Shown here piece after piece: positions 25,321 through 40,300 of a stretch of 64,000 nucleotides of DNA. A program made the translations under genes and the position numbers. Position 1 is the stretch's first letter, and every line of letters begins with the position of its first letter. The stretch is taken from assembly GCF_037975245.1 (NCBI RefSeq), contig NC_092569.1:15102501-15166500 (forward strand), written 5' to 3'. Origin of the DNA: Apostichopus japonicus. Its lineage: Eukaryota; Echinodermata; Holothuroidea; Aspidochirotida; Stichopodidae. The notes below the pieces were generated by a model that worked only from the letters and a program-made list of their open reading frames with translations, ran no database searches and was not told the DNA's origin.

Positions 25321-28300
25321 CTGTGATGAAGAAAAAGAAATATGAACATGTTACCAGACAGGATTTGGTTTAACAGAATCTTTCATGTGAATGATATATT
25401 TACCATTATCCTAGTTTTGTATGTTACATCATTGCCTTGTAATGCTCTCAAACATAACACTCTTTGATGTGAGTGGTTTGGTGGGTGATGGGGTGGGGGG
25501 GGGGTGGGATGCCACCTCTTCATAGAAAATAAATAATGATTAAATGTGACTTTCAGAAATTTGTCCAGAACACTTTTTAGTCAATATTATGATTTTATTT
25601 AAAAAAGCCAGATATTTCCATGTTCTCTCCCTTCACTGGTCAACCCCCCCCCCCCCTTGTGCTACTTCTCTTATGATTTCACAAATAGTCTGTGACTTAC
25701 TCAGACATCTGTAGGTGACTTGCAGGTACTTGTAGGTTCCGATGCAGGGTTCAGAAGCCACATAGTCTTTCCAATGGCTGGCTACGGTGCAATTCTGCAG
25801 GCTCGTGCAGGTGTCTCGGATAGTATCAAGGACATTGTCAGTTCTGCATTCTGTAAACTGGGTGAAGGAAGGCAGGTTCTCCCTGAAGGTACATCTTGGT
25901 GTTCCTGATTGAAGAAAATGACAGGAAAAGACATTCACAAAACAGAGGGATTTCACTTAGAAGTAGAAGGCACCTAGTTGATTACTAGATCTTGCTCTTC
26001 AGTAGTGATCAGTTCCAGATAATCCAATAGGAAGCTGAGGAATGTGCCTAATGGCCCTCAATTTCAAGGGACCCCAAGGTGTAAGGGTGTATGTGAACAC
26101 TTCCATAGATTAAGGGGTGTACATGAACACTTCCAGAGGTGTAGGGGTGCATGTGATCACTTCTGTAGGTGTAGCAGTGTATGTGACCACTTCCGTAGAT
26201 ATAGGGGTGCATTTAAACACTTCCGTAGCTGTGGGGGTGCATGTTAACATTTCTGTAGGTGTAGCAGTGTATGTGACCACTTATGTAGGTGTTGGGTGTA
26301 TGTGAACATTTCCATAGGTGTAGGGATGTTTGTGAACACTTCTTAGGTCTAGGGGTGCATGTGAACCCATTGGAATAGGTGTGTGGGTGTATTTAATCAT
26401 TTCCATAGGTTTAGGGGTGCATGTCAACACTTTTTACTTCCATGTGTGTATGTGAACACTTCCACATGTGTAGGGGTGTATGTGAACACTTCCAGGCAGG
26501 ACATACCAATTTTCTACTTTTGGGTTGTGCCTTCTAGACTTAATTTAGGGAAGGGGGAGGGGGACAGGTGAAGCATTTGATGCCCCAAAGGGTGATAATC
26601 CTGCATTGTAGGGACAAAGCAAAAGTTAACATTTGGTTGAAAGTGACAAAGTGTTATGGTATGAAATGATTTTAACAGGTAAAACAAAATGATGCTATTT
26701 GAAACTTGTTGTAATTATAGAGGATGAGAGGTATGTACACACAATAAATGTCAGCGCTATAGTAATAAAAACAGTATATCCTTGACAATTGCAATTCTGC
26801 ATTGGAAAAAAAGCTAATTTATTAAATCATGCTTGAGTCCAGTCATGGCAAATAGATATGAGAGTGGGTATATAACATGTGTTGTGGAAATCTATAAATC
26901 ATGAGCAGTGATGCGTACCTTCCAGTCGTCCGTAGTTGGCATCGATAATTCTCATGATAGGGAATGAGTCTGGGCACTCCAGATATAAGTCATCATGATC
27001 CTCACATGCGTACAGTGTGATGTCTTCTTTGGGACGACCCACTGTCATTAGCGGGAAGGCAAATAAAAATACATAAATATATAAAAAATCAATTAAAAAA
27101 TCAACATAATCTCTCATTGCAAGCCAACTGTCTGCAGTGATATTATTAAATCAATTCTGTAAATTCCAGTTATGACTGAATTGGTTAACAACTTGCACAA
27201 AAACTAAAATTTTGGGACTTTAACACAAAATTACTACATCTTAACAGAGAACATTACCAAGAACTGCAACTAACTGTCACAATGTGAATCCTTTATCAAC
27301 AAGGTCTGCCACCAACTACAACTGTTCAACATCTAACTTTGCCCAGATCTGGAAGCCGGTCATCACAATTCTACCGCTCTTTGTCAAGACCTGAATTCCA
27401 ATGATCACCATATCTGCTAATTTGAATACAATTGTATTCAAATTAAAGCAGCCTTTTGAGTGGTTATTTTGGTAAATTTCCAATTTGACAGAATGATGCG
27501 GTTTCAGTCAACTTCAGTCGGTAAACTTTGATTTGACAGAGAAAAAAAGGACCACAAATTGGAAATTTCACAGTTGGAAAAGTACTTTAGTGACAAAATT
27601 TGAATAATAATTAATTGTACTTATTAATTAATGTTCAGTTCGGTGAAATTCTAGTAGGATGCATTAATATTTGCTAATTATGTAATCTGAGCATGAGAAA
27701 CATTCTGTGGTGACTTTCTGGAAATGATTGACCAAAAATTCAAAAACCTTTACACAAGGTTAGACAAAATGGGGGGAAGGGGGGTGCTATGACTTGCTAA
27801 ATAGCCATTGTTTACAGTGGTATGAAATTAAATCTAGGAGGCAGCACTTATCTTTGTAAACTAAATAAAATTCCCACTCTATCAGCGCATACTCTCCCCC
27901 CCCCCAATTAAAGAAAGAAGTCATGAGAAGTGTTACAATTTAAACTACCTTCACACTTGTAGGACACCTGTAGATACTTTGTGCCGATACTTGGACAGGG
28001 GTCAGACGATGTCAACTGTTCTTGGGTGACCTGTAATGTGAAAACAAGAAATAATAAGTAAATTCTGACACATATGGTTATTCATTTTCTACCTGAAAAA
28101 CTATGACTATGACTAAAAAAATTGTCTTCCTGTATGAACCACTTAATGGGGTTTAATTGAAAAACTAAACCCGCCATTGTTTTACGTTAAATTGCCATTA
28201 AGTGGTGTTTTTCCACAGAATGTAATCCTTAGCAGGTGTGTAAAGGTATTCACCTTTGGATGCTTTACCACAAGCAAAGCAAATTCTTCCACCCACACAA

Positions 28301-31300
28301 CAAACTACACAGGCACACTGCCACAATACACAACAAACTACACAGGCACACTGCCACAATACACAACAAACTACACAGGCACACTGCCACAATACACAAC
28401 AAACTACACAGGCACACTGCCACAATACACAACAAACTACACAGGCACACTGCCACAATACACAACAAACTACACAGGCACACTGCCACAATACACAACA
28501 AACTACACAGGCACACTGCCACAATACACAACAAACTACACAGGCACACTGCCACAATACACAACAAACTACACAGGCACACTGCCACAATACACAACAA
28601 ACTACACAGATGTGCTACATAACAAACCAAACAATTTCACACAAAAGCGTAAACATAAAAAAATATGAAAACAACCTTTTACAGTAGTTAATAATCCATA
28701 AATTATTAAACTACTTGTTCATTTCTCGCAGCCTGCAAATTAATATACAACTGTCAACAAAGTTTCTGAATGTGCCATGAGCCTCTATTTGTCTGTCTGT
28801 CTGTCGTATCTACCGCTTCTACTGATCTACGAAATCTACTGGATCTATTGGATCCATCAGATCTATCGTATCTATCGGTATTTAGAGACAAGGTTGTATA
28901 AAGGTGCAGGAAAGAGTATTCAAGTAGAACGAATTCCAATTTAGTCCACCTAACACCAAATTACACTATTTTCAAGAAATTCTGAATATCACAACTTTTT
29001 AAATACATATTTTTGTGCAACATTTCCTTGCAAAATGGTCTCAACAACCTTGATTGAAGCAAAACGGGTAAATAGGTAAAGAAAACAAGATTTAGAGAAA
29101 GTGCCTTTGACTAACCGGGAGACTACACGACCGTTGGTCTTGACAAAATGCCTTGACCACTTGGATAGTGTCTGTGGATCGACAGGTGGTGGTTTCATCC
29201 AGACCATCTGGGTCTGGACAGACTAAAGAGGAGCTGCCGACCTGATTGCGGCCGTAGAAGGCGTCGGTGATGTTAACGTACTCCCCATCAGGGCATGTCA
29301 GAGACAATTCTCTGTCTAGACCTTCACAGGCATACAGAGTTATCTCTCCAGTAGGGAGGTCATCTGACGAGGTGAAAAAATAAATATTAAAATAATGAAA
29401 TGAGAGTTGACTGGTCAGCTGGGCCATAGGTGTAAAGAGCTGTCTAAAGCTGTGCATCCAGAAACACTCTTGTTAGTCCCCCCCACCCTCCCCACCCCCC
29501 CCCCCCCCTTATTGAGAACTCCCTAGTCTAATCTGGAATCTGGATCCATAAAATATTTCTAAGACCTGACATCACCCATGCATACTCCTTAGTGGCTGAT
29601 GATTAAACAGCACAGTGATGGAGTTGACAGCAATTGGTTGCACATTGACTGAAAGTTAGTAAACAGCAAACAAACATTGATCATAACTTGGGGAAACAAA
29701 GTCAGCACATGACAGGGAGAAGGTTAACAATCAGATTCTATCAGAAACATAGTTTAACTGATGAATTTTAGGGACGAAAGAACAGCGATTTTTCTTTTGC
29801 TCGAGGCATGGAGCATGATACGGAATGTCTGTGTACCTCTTAAAAAGACAATCACAGAAGCAAAATACATATCTCAAAATATTTTTAACAGTGAGAGTTT
29901 GCTCACTATTATGTGGGAGTCATGAAAAGATTTCAGTTACCTACAACACCTATTAAATCTTTTTCCATGTTTTATCATTCATGTTCATACTGTTGATCAA
30001 TCAGATACGGTCAAAGTATTTCTACTTTTGCACTTTTTCTCTTGCACATGTCCATACACTTAAACCAGGGAGCTGCTAGACACAACCATTCCCAAGGGTC
30101 TGTGTTGTATTGCTCGAGAATTCTGGTTTTTCATTTTTCTCAATCAGAGAACACCGACACAAGGTATATGTTGATAATAGCAAGAAAGGTTATAAGGGCA
30201 GGATAAACATCACAAAACTTTATTTTATATAATTATTATTTATTATTATTTTATAAAGTTGACATCAAAGCATGTTGGTGTTTGTTTTGCTGTAAAACCA
30301 GAGTAAAAACAAGGACGGTTGCTATTAAAGCAATATTAGACAGCTAGTGCTGGACATACCTTTACAGTTAAAGTTCACTTCCAGTTGCATTTTTTGGGTG
30401 GTACAGCTGGACGCTCCCAGGAAATATTCGTCCGCCTTGACTGTACAAGTCACCTTGTTATCACAAAGGCTTTGGACCGGAGACAAGACATCTTGGGCAG
30501 AGCAAGCTCCCACTACAACAAGATTGAAACTCAATCGATTATTTTTAAGTGAGAAATGTTTCTTAAGAGTCGATCATGAATAAATAATGGAGTGTTAGCT
30601 CAGTGGTTAACGCCGGTGCCTTCCAATCATAAGGTCACTCCAAGATTAATGTATGTCGTCCAGTTACAGTTGTTGACAATTGACAATTCATAATCATGGA
30701 CGTTAAATATGAATGTAAGAGACTGACTTCGGTCAGCTTACAGCTTTGATAAGCCAATGATGGCTTCTTAGCGAGTTCCTGCTTGCAGGAGGATAAAAAA
30801 TATATAGGATCTGAAATCCTTCTACTTTTTTTTGTTTTTTTGTTTGTTTCATATTTGCAAGGTAAAATGTTATCAGTGTTGACACTGAAACCAATGTCAT
30901 CAGAAGGTCATGTTAAGAACTTCATATCGTAGATTCAGCATTGGCAAAATGCGTCTCCATTATCGAAAATAAAGATTGCTATGAAGAAAGAAAAAAGAAA
31001 AGAAAATGAAGCACACATGGCTCGATGATGTCATATTTAGACTTGATGATGTCATAATTAGACTCGATGATGTCATATTTGGACTTGATGATGTCATATT
31101 TAGATTTGATGATGTCATCATTAGACTAGATGTCATATTTAAACTTGCTGATGTCATAATAAGAATAGATGATGTCATACTTAGACTCGATGATGTCATA
31201 CTTATACTTGATGATGTCATCCTAAGTCTAGATGATGTCATACTTGATTTGATCAATAGCAAGCTTATGGTGAGCCTATGGTGAGTAATACTCTGTGGTT

Positions 31301-34300
31301 TGTACACTAACTACTTCAGGCAGCTTATAAAACTCTGGATAGAGACCGAGCTAATCACTCACAATCTTGGCTTGCTTCGTTAGGACACCAGTGAGGGGAG
31401 TCAGTGGTAGAGGGCTTATACTCGGCACTGACTATCTCGATGAAACGATCCTTGCCAAAGCAGGCGATCTGTAAGTCTTCCTCGCGACAGACTTGAGTTG
31501 AAGATTCAAAGGTCCTATTACCTGTAGATAGAGAAGTTGTTTTGTCTTTAAATTGACTCAGATAATGATGAAAAACAGAACAATTCAGCTTAGAAGAATA
31601 GTTGAGAGGTTATATATCTATCTATAAATATACATATGTATATCTAATTCACTCTATATATATATATATATATATCAAAGATATTATCTGAAAAATATAG
31701 AACACACTACACTACACTTATGATGAATACCAAGGAAAGAGAAATCAACAAAATTCAACCAAAGATAACCAAAAACCAACAAATGTGATTTTCTGGTTAG
31801 ATATGACAAATATGAAAACCCACTGAAACGTTCTTTTAAATTCTTGTCTGACCTACATTAGTCTTACATTAAAAAAGAAACATGAATTCTTCGGTTTTAT
31901 AGAGCACAAATTCACTCATATTCCGGGCACTAGTACTTCCCTATGAACTAAAGAAGCCTCATGGGCAGATGTGACTATTGTTTCAAATATAATGATTTAT
32001 GGACAAGTCAGTGCAAGTTGGGGCAAGGGGAGGATGCCCGGAGGCAGGGTAGGGGGGTAGGGAAGGTAATGATGATGTCATCTATTATTCATCAACTTGG
32101 AACAGGAAGCTATTACAACAATCTCCTCCACCCGCCCCCCAACCCCGATGTCACTTTATTCATATCTCAACTTTTCTTACCTGAAATGAATTTGTTACAA
32201 CTGTATTCAACTTCCAGATATTTGTATTCCCCGGGGCAGGGATCCCCCTCTCCGACCTTCAGAGCGTTCAATATATCCTTCTCTACGTCAATGTCGCAGT
32301 TTCGTTGTTCCTTGCAGAGCGATTCCACGAGATCTTTCACCGTTTCTCGTGTCGCAGAACATGACTGGTCGTATACGTGACTGCTGTCATTGTGGGGACA
32401 GAGGGCACCGTCTGTGATCCGTCCGTAGAAAGCGCCCTCGATCGTGATGTAACCGACTTGATAGAGGGCGCAAGACAAATGTAGCACCTGTCCGTCGCAC
32501 GACCTGGCTTTCACTGGCGGTTGCGGTACTACAGTATGAAGGGAATAATAACACCAAAGTAAAGTCTCGGCGAATATTGACCTCTTGCAAAATTTCCGGT
32601 GAATTTTTATTGATTAGTAGCTTCTGGTACACAGGCTTTTGATCTCTGATTTCTCACTTGCGCTGTACATTGCACCGTTGATAAACTCTGCTGGCTTGAT
32701 TACTCTACTGCAAACTGACTTACCCAACCCAACCCTGTGAAGTGCTTGTCAAATTTTAGTTTTATTGATATCTTCAAAGATGTGACATTCAATATTACTT
32801 AACACCTCGACCGAACATGCAGATGAAATTTCACTGCATTAACGTCACCAAATTCCACCCACGGTTTAACTTGAGAATATTTAACAAAATAAGTTCTATG
32901 AAACGTGGTTACTGCAAGATTCTAGATCAATTTGGTATACCCATATTATCTTTTAACAGGGGTGTTGAACTTTATATGTATAGACAAGAGTCATATGAGA
33001 TTGCATTCAGAAGTTTGAAGGACAGGATAACAATCATTATGTTCAAAAAAATTTACTGTCCTCTCAGAACAATAAACATTTCAAATACAAAATCTGAATA
33101 AAATCAACAACAACAACAACATTTTGAACCAGCCTCCCCCCCCCCCATTCTTCACTTCTTCCTTTTGCTTGTGGTCTGTTTCTTTGCTGTCATTTACCAG
33201 CTAAACAGCTAAACTGAAATAGTTATTGACTCACAGAACTGCACATCCACCTCACAAACTTTGAGGCTGGTCAGTTGCTGGGGAACCTGGACGCTGACAA
33301 ACTGACCGGGCAGACTCTGGTTGCAGAAGATGACATTGGCACCGGGGAGTGCGTCGACAACAGCGCCACCACAGAGGTCGTTAGAGGTCAGGTCGGAACT
33401 ATTACCGATTCGGACTTCAAAGTTGTCAAGATCGGCGGCTGAAATTAAAGCGTGGATTACTTTTAAAGCTTGATGAGAATTATGAGAGAAACCTCCACAT
33501 ACCCCCCCCCCCCCACCCCCCCCACCCCCCCCATTAAAGAGTATTAGCTCAGTGGTTAACGCCGGTGCCTTTCAATTATAAGGTCCCGAGTTCGAGTCAG
33601 TCCATGATTAATGTATGTCATCCAGTTACAGAGTTGTTGACAATTCATAATCATGGACGTTAAATATGAATGTAAGAGACTGACTTCGGTCAGCTTGCGG
33701 CTTCGATAAGCCAATGATGGCTTCTCCGTGAGTTCCTGCTTGCAGGAGGATCTAAAATACATACATACATACATATTCATACCTATTTATTTTTAATACT
33801 GACTTCATTGTTTATCAATATGTTTATTCATAAGAAACACTGTACTCTCCAGATATATGGATCATTACAATGGGAATCAGTGTAGTACACTTGCGCTATC
33901 TGGATTTCTTCCATATGGTCATCATAATGAATCAGGCAATGTATATTCATAAGGATAGTATAAAATTAGTGATGAGTTTATAGATAATCAATGCATATTC
34001 ATGAAGAAGGTAAATTTTTATGGACATAACATTAGGCACGTTCAGATAGGTATTTCAGGTTTTTCTGTTCTTCATGGTTAACAAATCAATGTATATTCAT
34101 AAAGATAGTAAATTAGTGATCAATGCATATTCATGAAGAAGGTTAAATTATTACCGACGTACTACTAGGCAAAGATCATCGAAAACTAACACTGATATCA
34201 TATGAAAGAACAAATGTTCGTTAAAAGGCAAATTATAAGACTTCATAATGAACACTGAATATTCATAATGGCATAAATTCAAAATGATGACAACTATACC

Positions 34301-37300
34301 TTGTTCTGCATCATCACAAGTGTAGACTGTGACAACATTAATGTCATAGACAGCTCCCAAGTCGACCATCCACCAGGGCTCATACTCTGAATTTGTCTCC
34401 ACACAGTGCCCTGCATTACAGTCCCAACTGTAGAAGAAATCATTGGCAAGCCCCGGCAACAGGCTAGGTGCTGTTAGGCTACTGCTGTTAGACGGCTTGA
34501 AACGGGCAAAATTTTGTCCTGTAGCGAGGATAGGAGAGAGAGAGAGAGAGTTAAGACAATCGGTCATGCAAATTCAAATGAGTTTGACTTTTGCCAACTA
34601 CAGGGGTACCCTTGATCAAGAAAGGTGATGGATTAGAAGAAAATGTTAAGGACAGATCCTCCCAGGTGTTACCCAGGTGTTACTCAGGTGTTACCCAGGA
34701 TTATTATTAGTTGTTCATAAGGTGCTACTCAAGAAGTTACAATAACCCTGGGTATTTGTGCAACCTGGGATCACTTCCAAGATGTACATACGAAAACCCC
34801 ATAACAGAGCACCAGAAGGGCTTCAAGAGAAAATAGAGTCTCATTAAAGATATAAGAATATTATGATCATTATTATAACAGATATCTGGCAGGGATATTA
34901 TAACAAACTTTTGAAAACATTTCTGAAATGAATTCTATGCTTCATTTAAAATATTTCAAACTTACTGTATCTTTCACAAGAGAACTGGATATCTAGATAC
35001 TTGTACTCTCCCGGACAAGGATCGGAGAGGACCGCGGCCAGTTGCACGTTCATCCGACAGTTCTTTTTGTGGTCGCAGTTCTTCTTCACCGTGTCGAGAA
35101 CTAATTCATCATCCAAGGCACAATAGCTAGAGTATGTGAAGTTGTTACCGTAGGTGCACAGTCCTGTTAATGTGAGAGGGGAAACAGAAAGAAAACTATC
35201 AAATAACTTGACTACTGATGAAGAGTATACTAGGACTGAGGATATAAGGAGAAACAGAAGGTGAAGAGAAGAGAAGGATAAATAAAACAGGAGGAAAAGA
35301 ATGAATGAAAGAACAAAGAACAGAAAACTGAAGAAACAAGAAAGGAAGAACCATGAAAAGAGATGAAAAAAAACAAACAAATGAAGATAAATGCAAAATA
35401 AGAGGACAGAAGGGGGGGGGGGAAATTGATTTCATCACATTAACTTGCTCAGAGTTAATGCTTAAAAAAACAATCAATAATTAAGAAAAGAGTTGAAAAC
35501 AAACAAATGAAGATAAAAGCAAAATAAGAGGACAGAAGAAAAAAGAAAAAAAGAAAATTGATTTTAAAAATTTGCTCAGAGTTAATGCTTAAAAAACACA
35601 CTGATTAATTATATTCTTACCTTCTTCTCTCCTTCCATAAAATGCCTTGTGAACCAAGATGGAGTAATCATTCTTACAGGAGATGGACATCTCCTCACCA
35701 TCACACTCCACTGCTCTCTCAAACTCATAGATTCCAAAATCCTCTGCGAGTGACATGCGAAAGTAAAAAAAATATGAATAAATTAAAAATAAAACATGAA
35801 TAGTAGAAGATAAATAATGTGATACTAGGGTTACCATAAGTCTGTTTCAGAGCCCAGTTTAATATCACATCTTTTTTGTAAAGCTATGGGTCACATACTT
35901 TGAGATACTTTGCATGAATAAATTTATTTATTATTTATTGTTTCATCACATACTATAACAACGTGAACAAGACAATATAACTGCAAATATGTAAAAAATG
36001 TGAAAGGAAGTAAAGTAAGAAACCCTTTTGGGCTTAATTGAATAGAGTACTCCCATCAACGAAAATAGATAACCTTAACACCTATAAAGTTGATTATTTC
36101 TGGTAACCTTGACAGCAAAGACCTAAACGGCCCTAACTATAACTCTCAAAGAAATTTATAATAAGAATTGATGATATCATCTCCCTGTTAGTCATTATAA
36201 CATTATGAATGTTAATAGCTAGACATGTCTGTGAGGAGCCATATTGATTCTAGCTCTAAGACTACATGTCACCCATCAAACTATCTAATAAATAGTTTTT
36301 AACTTAGTTTTAAGGAAGGTTAAAAGGGGAAAACAAAATTCATCAACTCTGGAAATAAACTTTTAAAAGGTAGTAGCATCCAACAAAACCCATTCCCATG
36401 AACATCAAAATCAAAGTAAGAAACTCATCCCAGCATCAAATACAATCAATATTAAACATACAAAAAACAATCAACCATACTGTACATGTTGAGTTTTTCT
36501 AAATATCAGACCTCCCAGCAGCTCTTCAACAAAACAAAGGTTTTTTTAAAGGTTGTCAATTAGGAAATAAGGATTTTTAAAGGCTTCAAACATGAAGTTA
36601 ATTTGTAACCTACTCACCATCTATGCCAATTTTTAAATCATCTGTGACCCTTATTAAAAATACCTGACCTACATTAACTGTTGTTTGTGAGTCTGTTTTG
36701 TATCATGATGAATCATGCCTGTTTGTCCAAAAAAACTTAATGGCCAATGGTTAGCATGACTGAATACAATATTTCTACTCTTAACTAAATCTGTAAAAAC
36801 AATTTTTTTAAGTAAAATGAAAAAAAAAAGGTTTTTAAAGGTTTTAGTGAATATTTTTGAAAAATAAAGAGCCATTTTGAAATGGAGGTGTTAAAGGTTT
36901 AAAGGTCTGAAAACCAATCATATTCATGGAGAAATTGTTGACTACTACTGGATGGCAAACACCTAACTCGGCTAAACCCGGGTATGTAGCAATGAATAAT
37001 TAGGGATTAGCTAGGTTAATTAGCTAGGTTAGGTTAGGTTAATTAGCTAGGCTAGGTTAATTAGCTAAACCCGGGTATGAACTGACCATTTCCCAGGTGT
37101 CTTGGTGTCTATAAACGCCACACTTTCCTTTCCTCACCAAACCTTAAGCCCTTGTGTACAACAGTTCAGTGTAGAATGACTATATTATAATTCTTATTAA
37201 AACAAAAATGACTTAACGTGTTAGCTGGAAATATCTAGCTTTTTGACTATTTTGACCTTTACCTTCTGGGCAGTTGAATCTGACTTCGTAATCCAGACAG

Positions 37301-40300
37301 TTTGCGGAGCCGGTCTGGCTACTCTGTTTGCACATTATACCGCCCTCACCGTGTAGGGTACAGGATCGACCCAATGCCTGTCCCCCGTCGATGTAACTGG
37401 CGCCGTTAGAGGCCTGCCTGCAGTCAATCTCGTATGGATCTAAACACATACTCGACTCCGACTGAAAAACAGAAGGAAATAACACAGAATTCTCTTTAGG
37501 ACAAACCTTTGAAATCAAGAGACAATAAACTGTGTTACTATCAAGTGAATGGTATTTCTTTTATCATTCTGCCCCTACCCCCTTTTTACCCTCCCCCCAC
37601 CCAGGTGAGGTTCCCATACTTGTTGATTCTGTACTGTTATCCCATTTATTAATTTATAGGGCACTAGCACATAGCAAAATTATTTATGCAGTTATCATTT
37701 TTGTAAGATTAACATTGGCTTGCACCCGACCCATGGTATCATTCTTCGCCACAAGTGAGAAACAGTTGTTACCCCACCCCACCCGCCCAGGTGAGGTTCC
37801 CATACTTGTTGATTCTGTACTGTTATCCCATTTATTTATTTTGAGGGTACTAGCAAATAGCAAAATTATTCATGCATTTATAATTTCTTTAAGGTTAACA
37901 TTGGCTTGCACCCGACCCATGGCATCATTCTTCGCCACAAGTGAGAAACAGTTGTTACCCCCTCCCCCCCTCCGCAATAGAATTCCCCTAAGTTACTCCG
38001 TGGACTTGTTTCATCTGCTTTGTGCTGTTAATGGACAAGAAAAGTGAGCCTCACAGAACTGTTAAAGTCATTTTAAATATATGTATTAGCAAAAAGAAAC
38101 TAAACATACTAAATCAGTAGAATTTGTTATAGTAGGTGATAAAACAGATTTTGTAATTAATCTTTAAGTTACCAAATAGATGGCCTGTCTTGATTCTTCT
38201 TCAACTCCATCACTAGGACTGTCTGTGTTGAACCAGGTGGTCCAATCATAGCCTGTCAGGGGGGAAGAAAAGGCAACATAGGCAGGGGACTTGGAAAAGT
38301 AGGACAAAGGAGGGGGATGGGGGTGGGGGAAATGGGATGGAGGGAAGGGGTAACAAAGAATTGGGAATGGGCAAGTGATTTTTTCATTTATCTACACAAC
38401 AACACAATATATCTAAATAATGCAAACTGACCCCCCTCCCATTCCCCATATAACAACAGTTCAATAGCTATGCCACTGTTTAGAAATCAATTTATATGTT
38501 ACGCAGGAGTCACGGTTTTACTCGGTTGACACGGTTTGACTCAACTTTAAAGATGACAGAGTGGAAGTGAAACTATTCTGTCAAATTGCAATACAGTTCG
38601 GTGCATGCATGGGAATGCACCATATGAATCCTGCTGAATCCAGTTTGAATAAAGATAAATTTGTCACTAGAAGGATGGACGGTGTACATATCTCATCGTA
38701 TATATATCCATTGTAGCTAATTCTTCCATCTTTTTTTTAAATCCATCATAATTAGAACCACGCATGTTACGGATCTTGATAAAAAATATTACTCAACCTT
38801 TTCCAATGTTACCATTTGTGGCTACAATACTTCACAATGCTGATAAACAGTTTTTTATTAACCATTCGCTAATTGAATGCATTTGTAGGTTATGTGTGTT
38901 GCCATAGAGATGAAATCCATTACAGTTGATATTATTGTCCCCTATCCCCTTACTTCTACTTCTGTTACTACAACCTATATTAATTTTGCCTGTATAATAA
39001 AACCTTGAAAACTGCTGGTACAACTCTAGATAATAGATTTATGGAGTGTTAGCTCAGTGGTTAACGCCGGGGCCTTCCAATCATAAGGTCCCCATTTCGA
39101 GTCACTCCAAGATTAATGTATGTCGTGCAGTTACAGAGTTGTTGACAATTCAAAGCCAATGAGGCTTCTTCGCGAGTTCCTGCTTGCAGGAGGATCTATA
39201 CATAATTGTCTCCTATCCCCATATCTTTTACTTCTGTTACTACAACCTACAATTAATTATAATGAAACCTTACTCACCAATGCATATATAGGTTGTATTG
39301 CTATATAGAGGGAATCCATTACAGATGGTATAGTTGTCCCCTGATACTTCAAACATTATTTCGCTGACATAAACCATGCAGTGTTGCTTGTTGTTACATT
39401 GTTCCTCGATTCGATATCTGACAATATCCGGATCATATTCACAATCTACCAAGGAAATTAAAAAAAAGAAAAGAACAATTATCAATTAAACTTTGCAACG
39501 CAGGGAATATTGTTTCTAAAAAAATTTCCTTCTAGATACTTATATATTTTTACATTAATATTCAAGCTGCGTCCATTTTACTTTTCGTATTCATATTTTA
39601 AGGAGTTTTGTCACTTTGGTACTTAAATTTACTTAAACTAACTTTTTTACTTTTTAGGAATTCCACTATATATCTATATTGTTTTTTAAAAAAAAATTTC
39701 CTTATATAGCAACATATATATTTTTATATTAATTTTCACGCTGTGTCCATTTTACTTTTCGTATTCATATTTTAAGGAGTTTTGTCACTTTGGTACTTAA
39801 ATTTACTTAAACTCACTTTTTTACTTTTTAGGAATTCCACTATATATCTATATTGTTTTTAAAAAAAAAATTCCTTATATAGCAACATATATATTTTTAT
39901 ATTAATTTTCAAGCTGCGTCCATTTTATTTTTCGTATTCTTATTTTAAGGGATTTTGTCACTTTGGTACTTAAATTTACTTAAACTCACCTTTTTTACTT
40001 TTTAGGAATTCCACTATATATCTATATTGTTTTTAAAAAAAAATTTCCTTATATAGCAACATATATATTTTTATATTAATTTTCAAGCTGCGTCCATTTT
40101 ATTTTTCGTATTCTTATTTTAAGGGATTTTGTCATTTTGTTACTTAAATTTACTTAAACTCACTTTTGTACTTTTTAGGAATTTCACTGTAAATCTATAT
40201 TATTTTTAAAATTATTCCTTCGTTTACATATATTTATATTTTTTATATTATTATTTAAGCTGTGTCAATTTTATTTTACATATTCATATTTTAAGGGTTT

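Noticed and set aside
28177-28687. Frames of 121-163 codons with 11-residue repeats
   Set aside because: They follow the 33-bp minisatellite in an intron; several frames on both strands are open at once, so there is no coding specificity.
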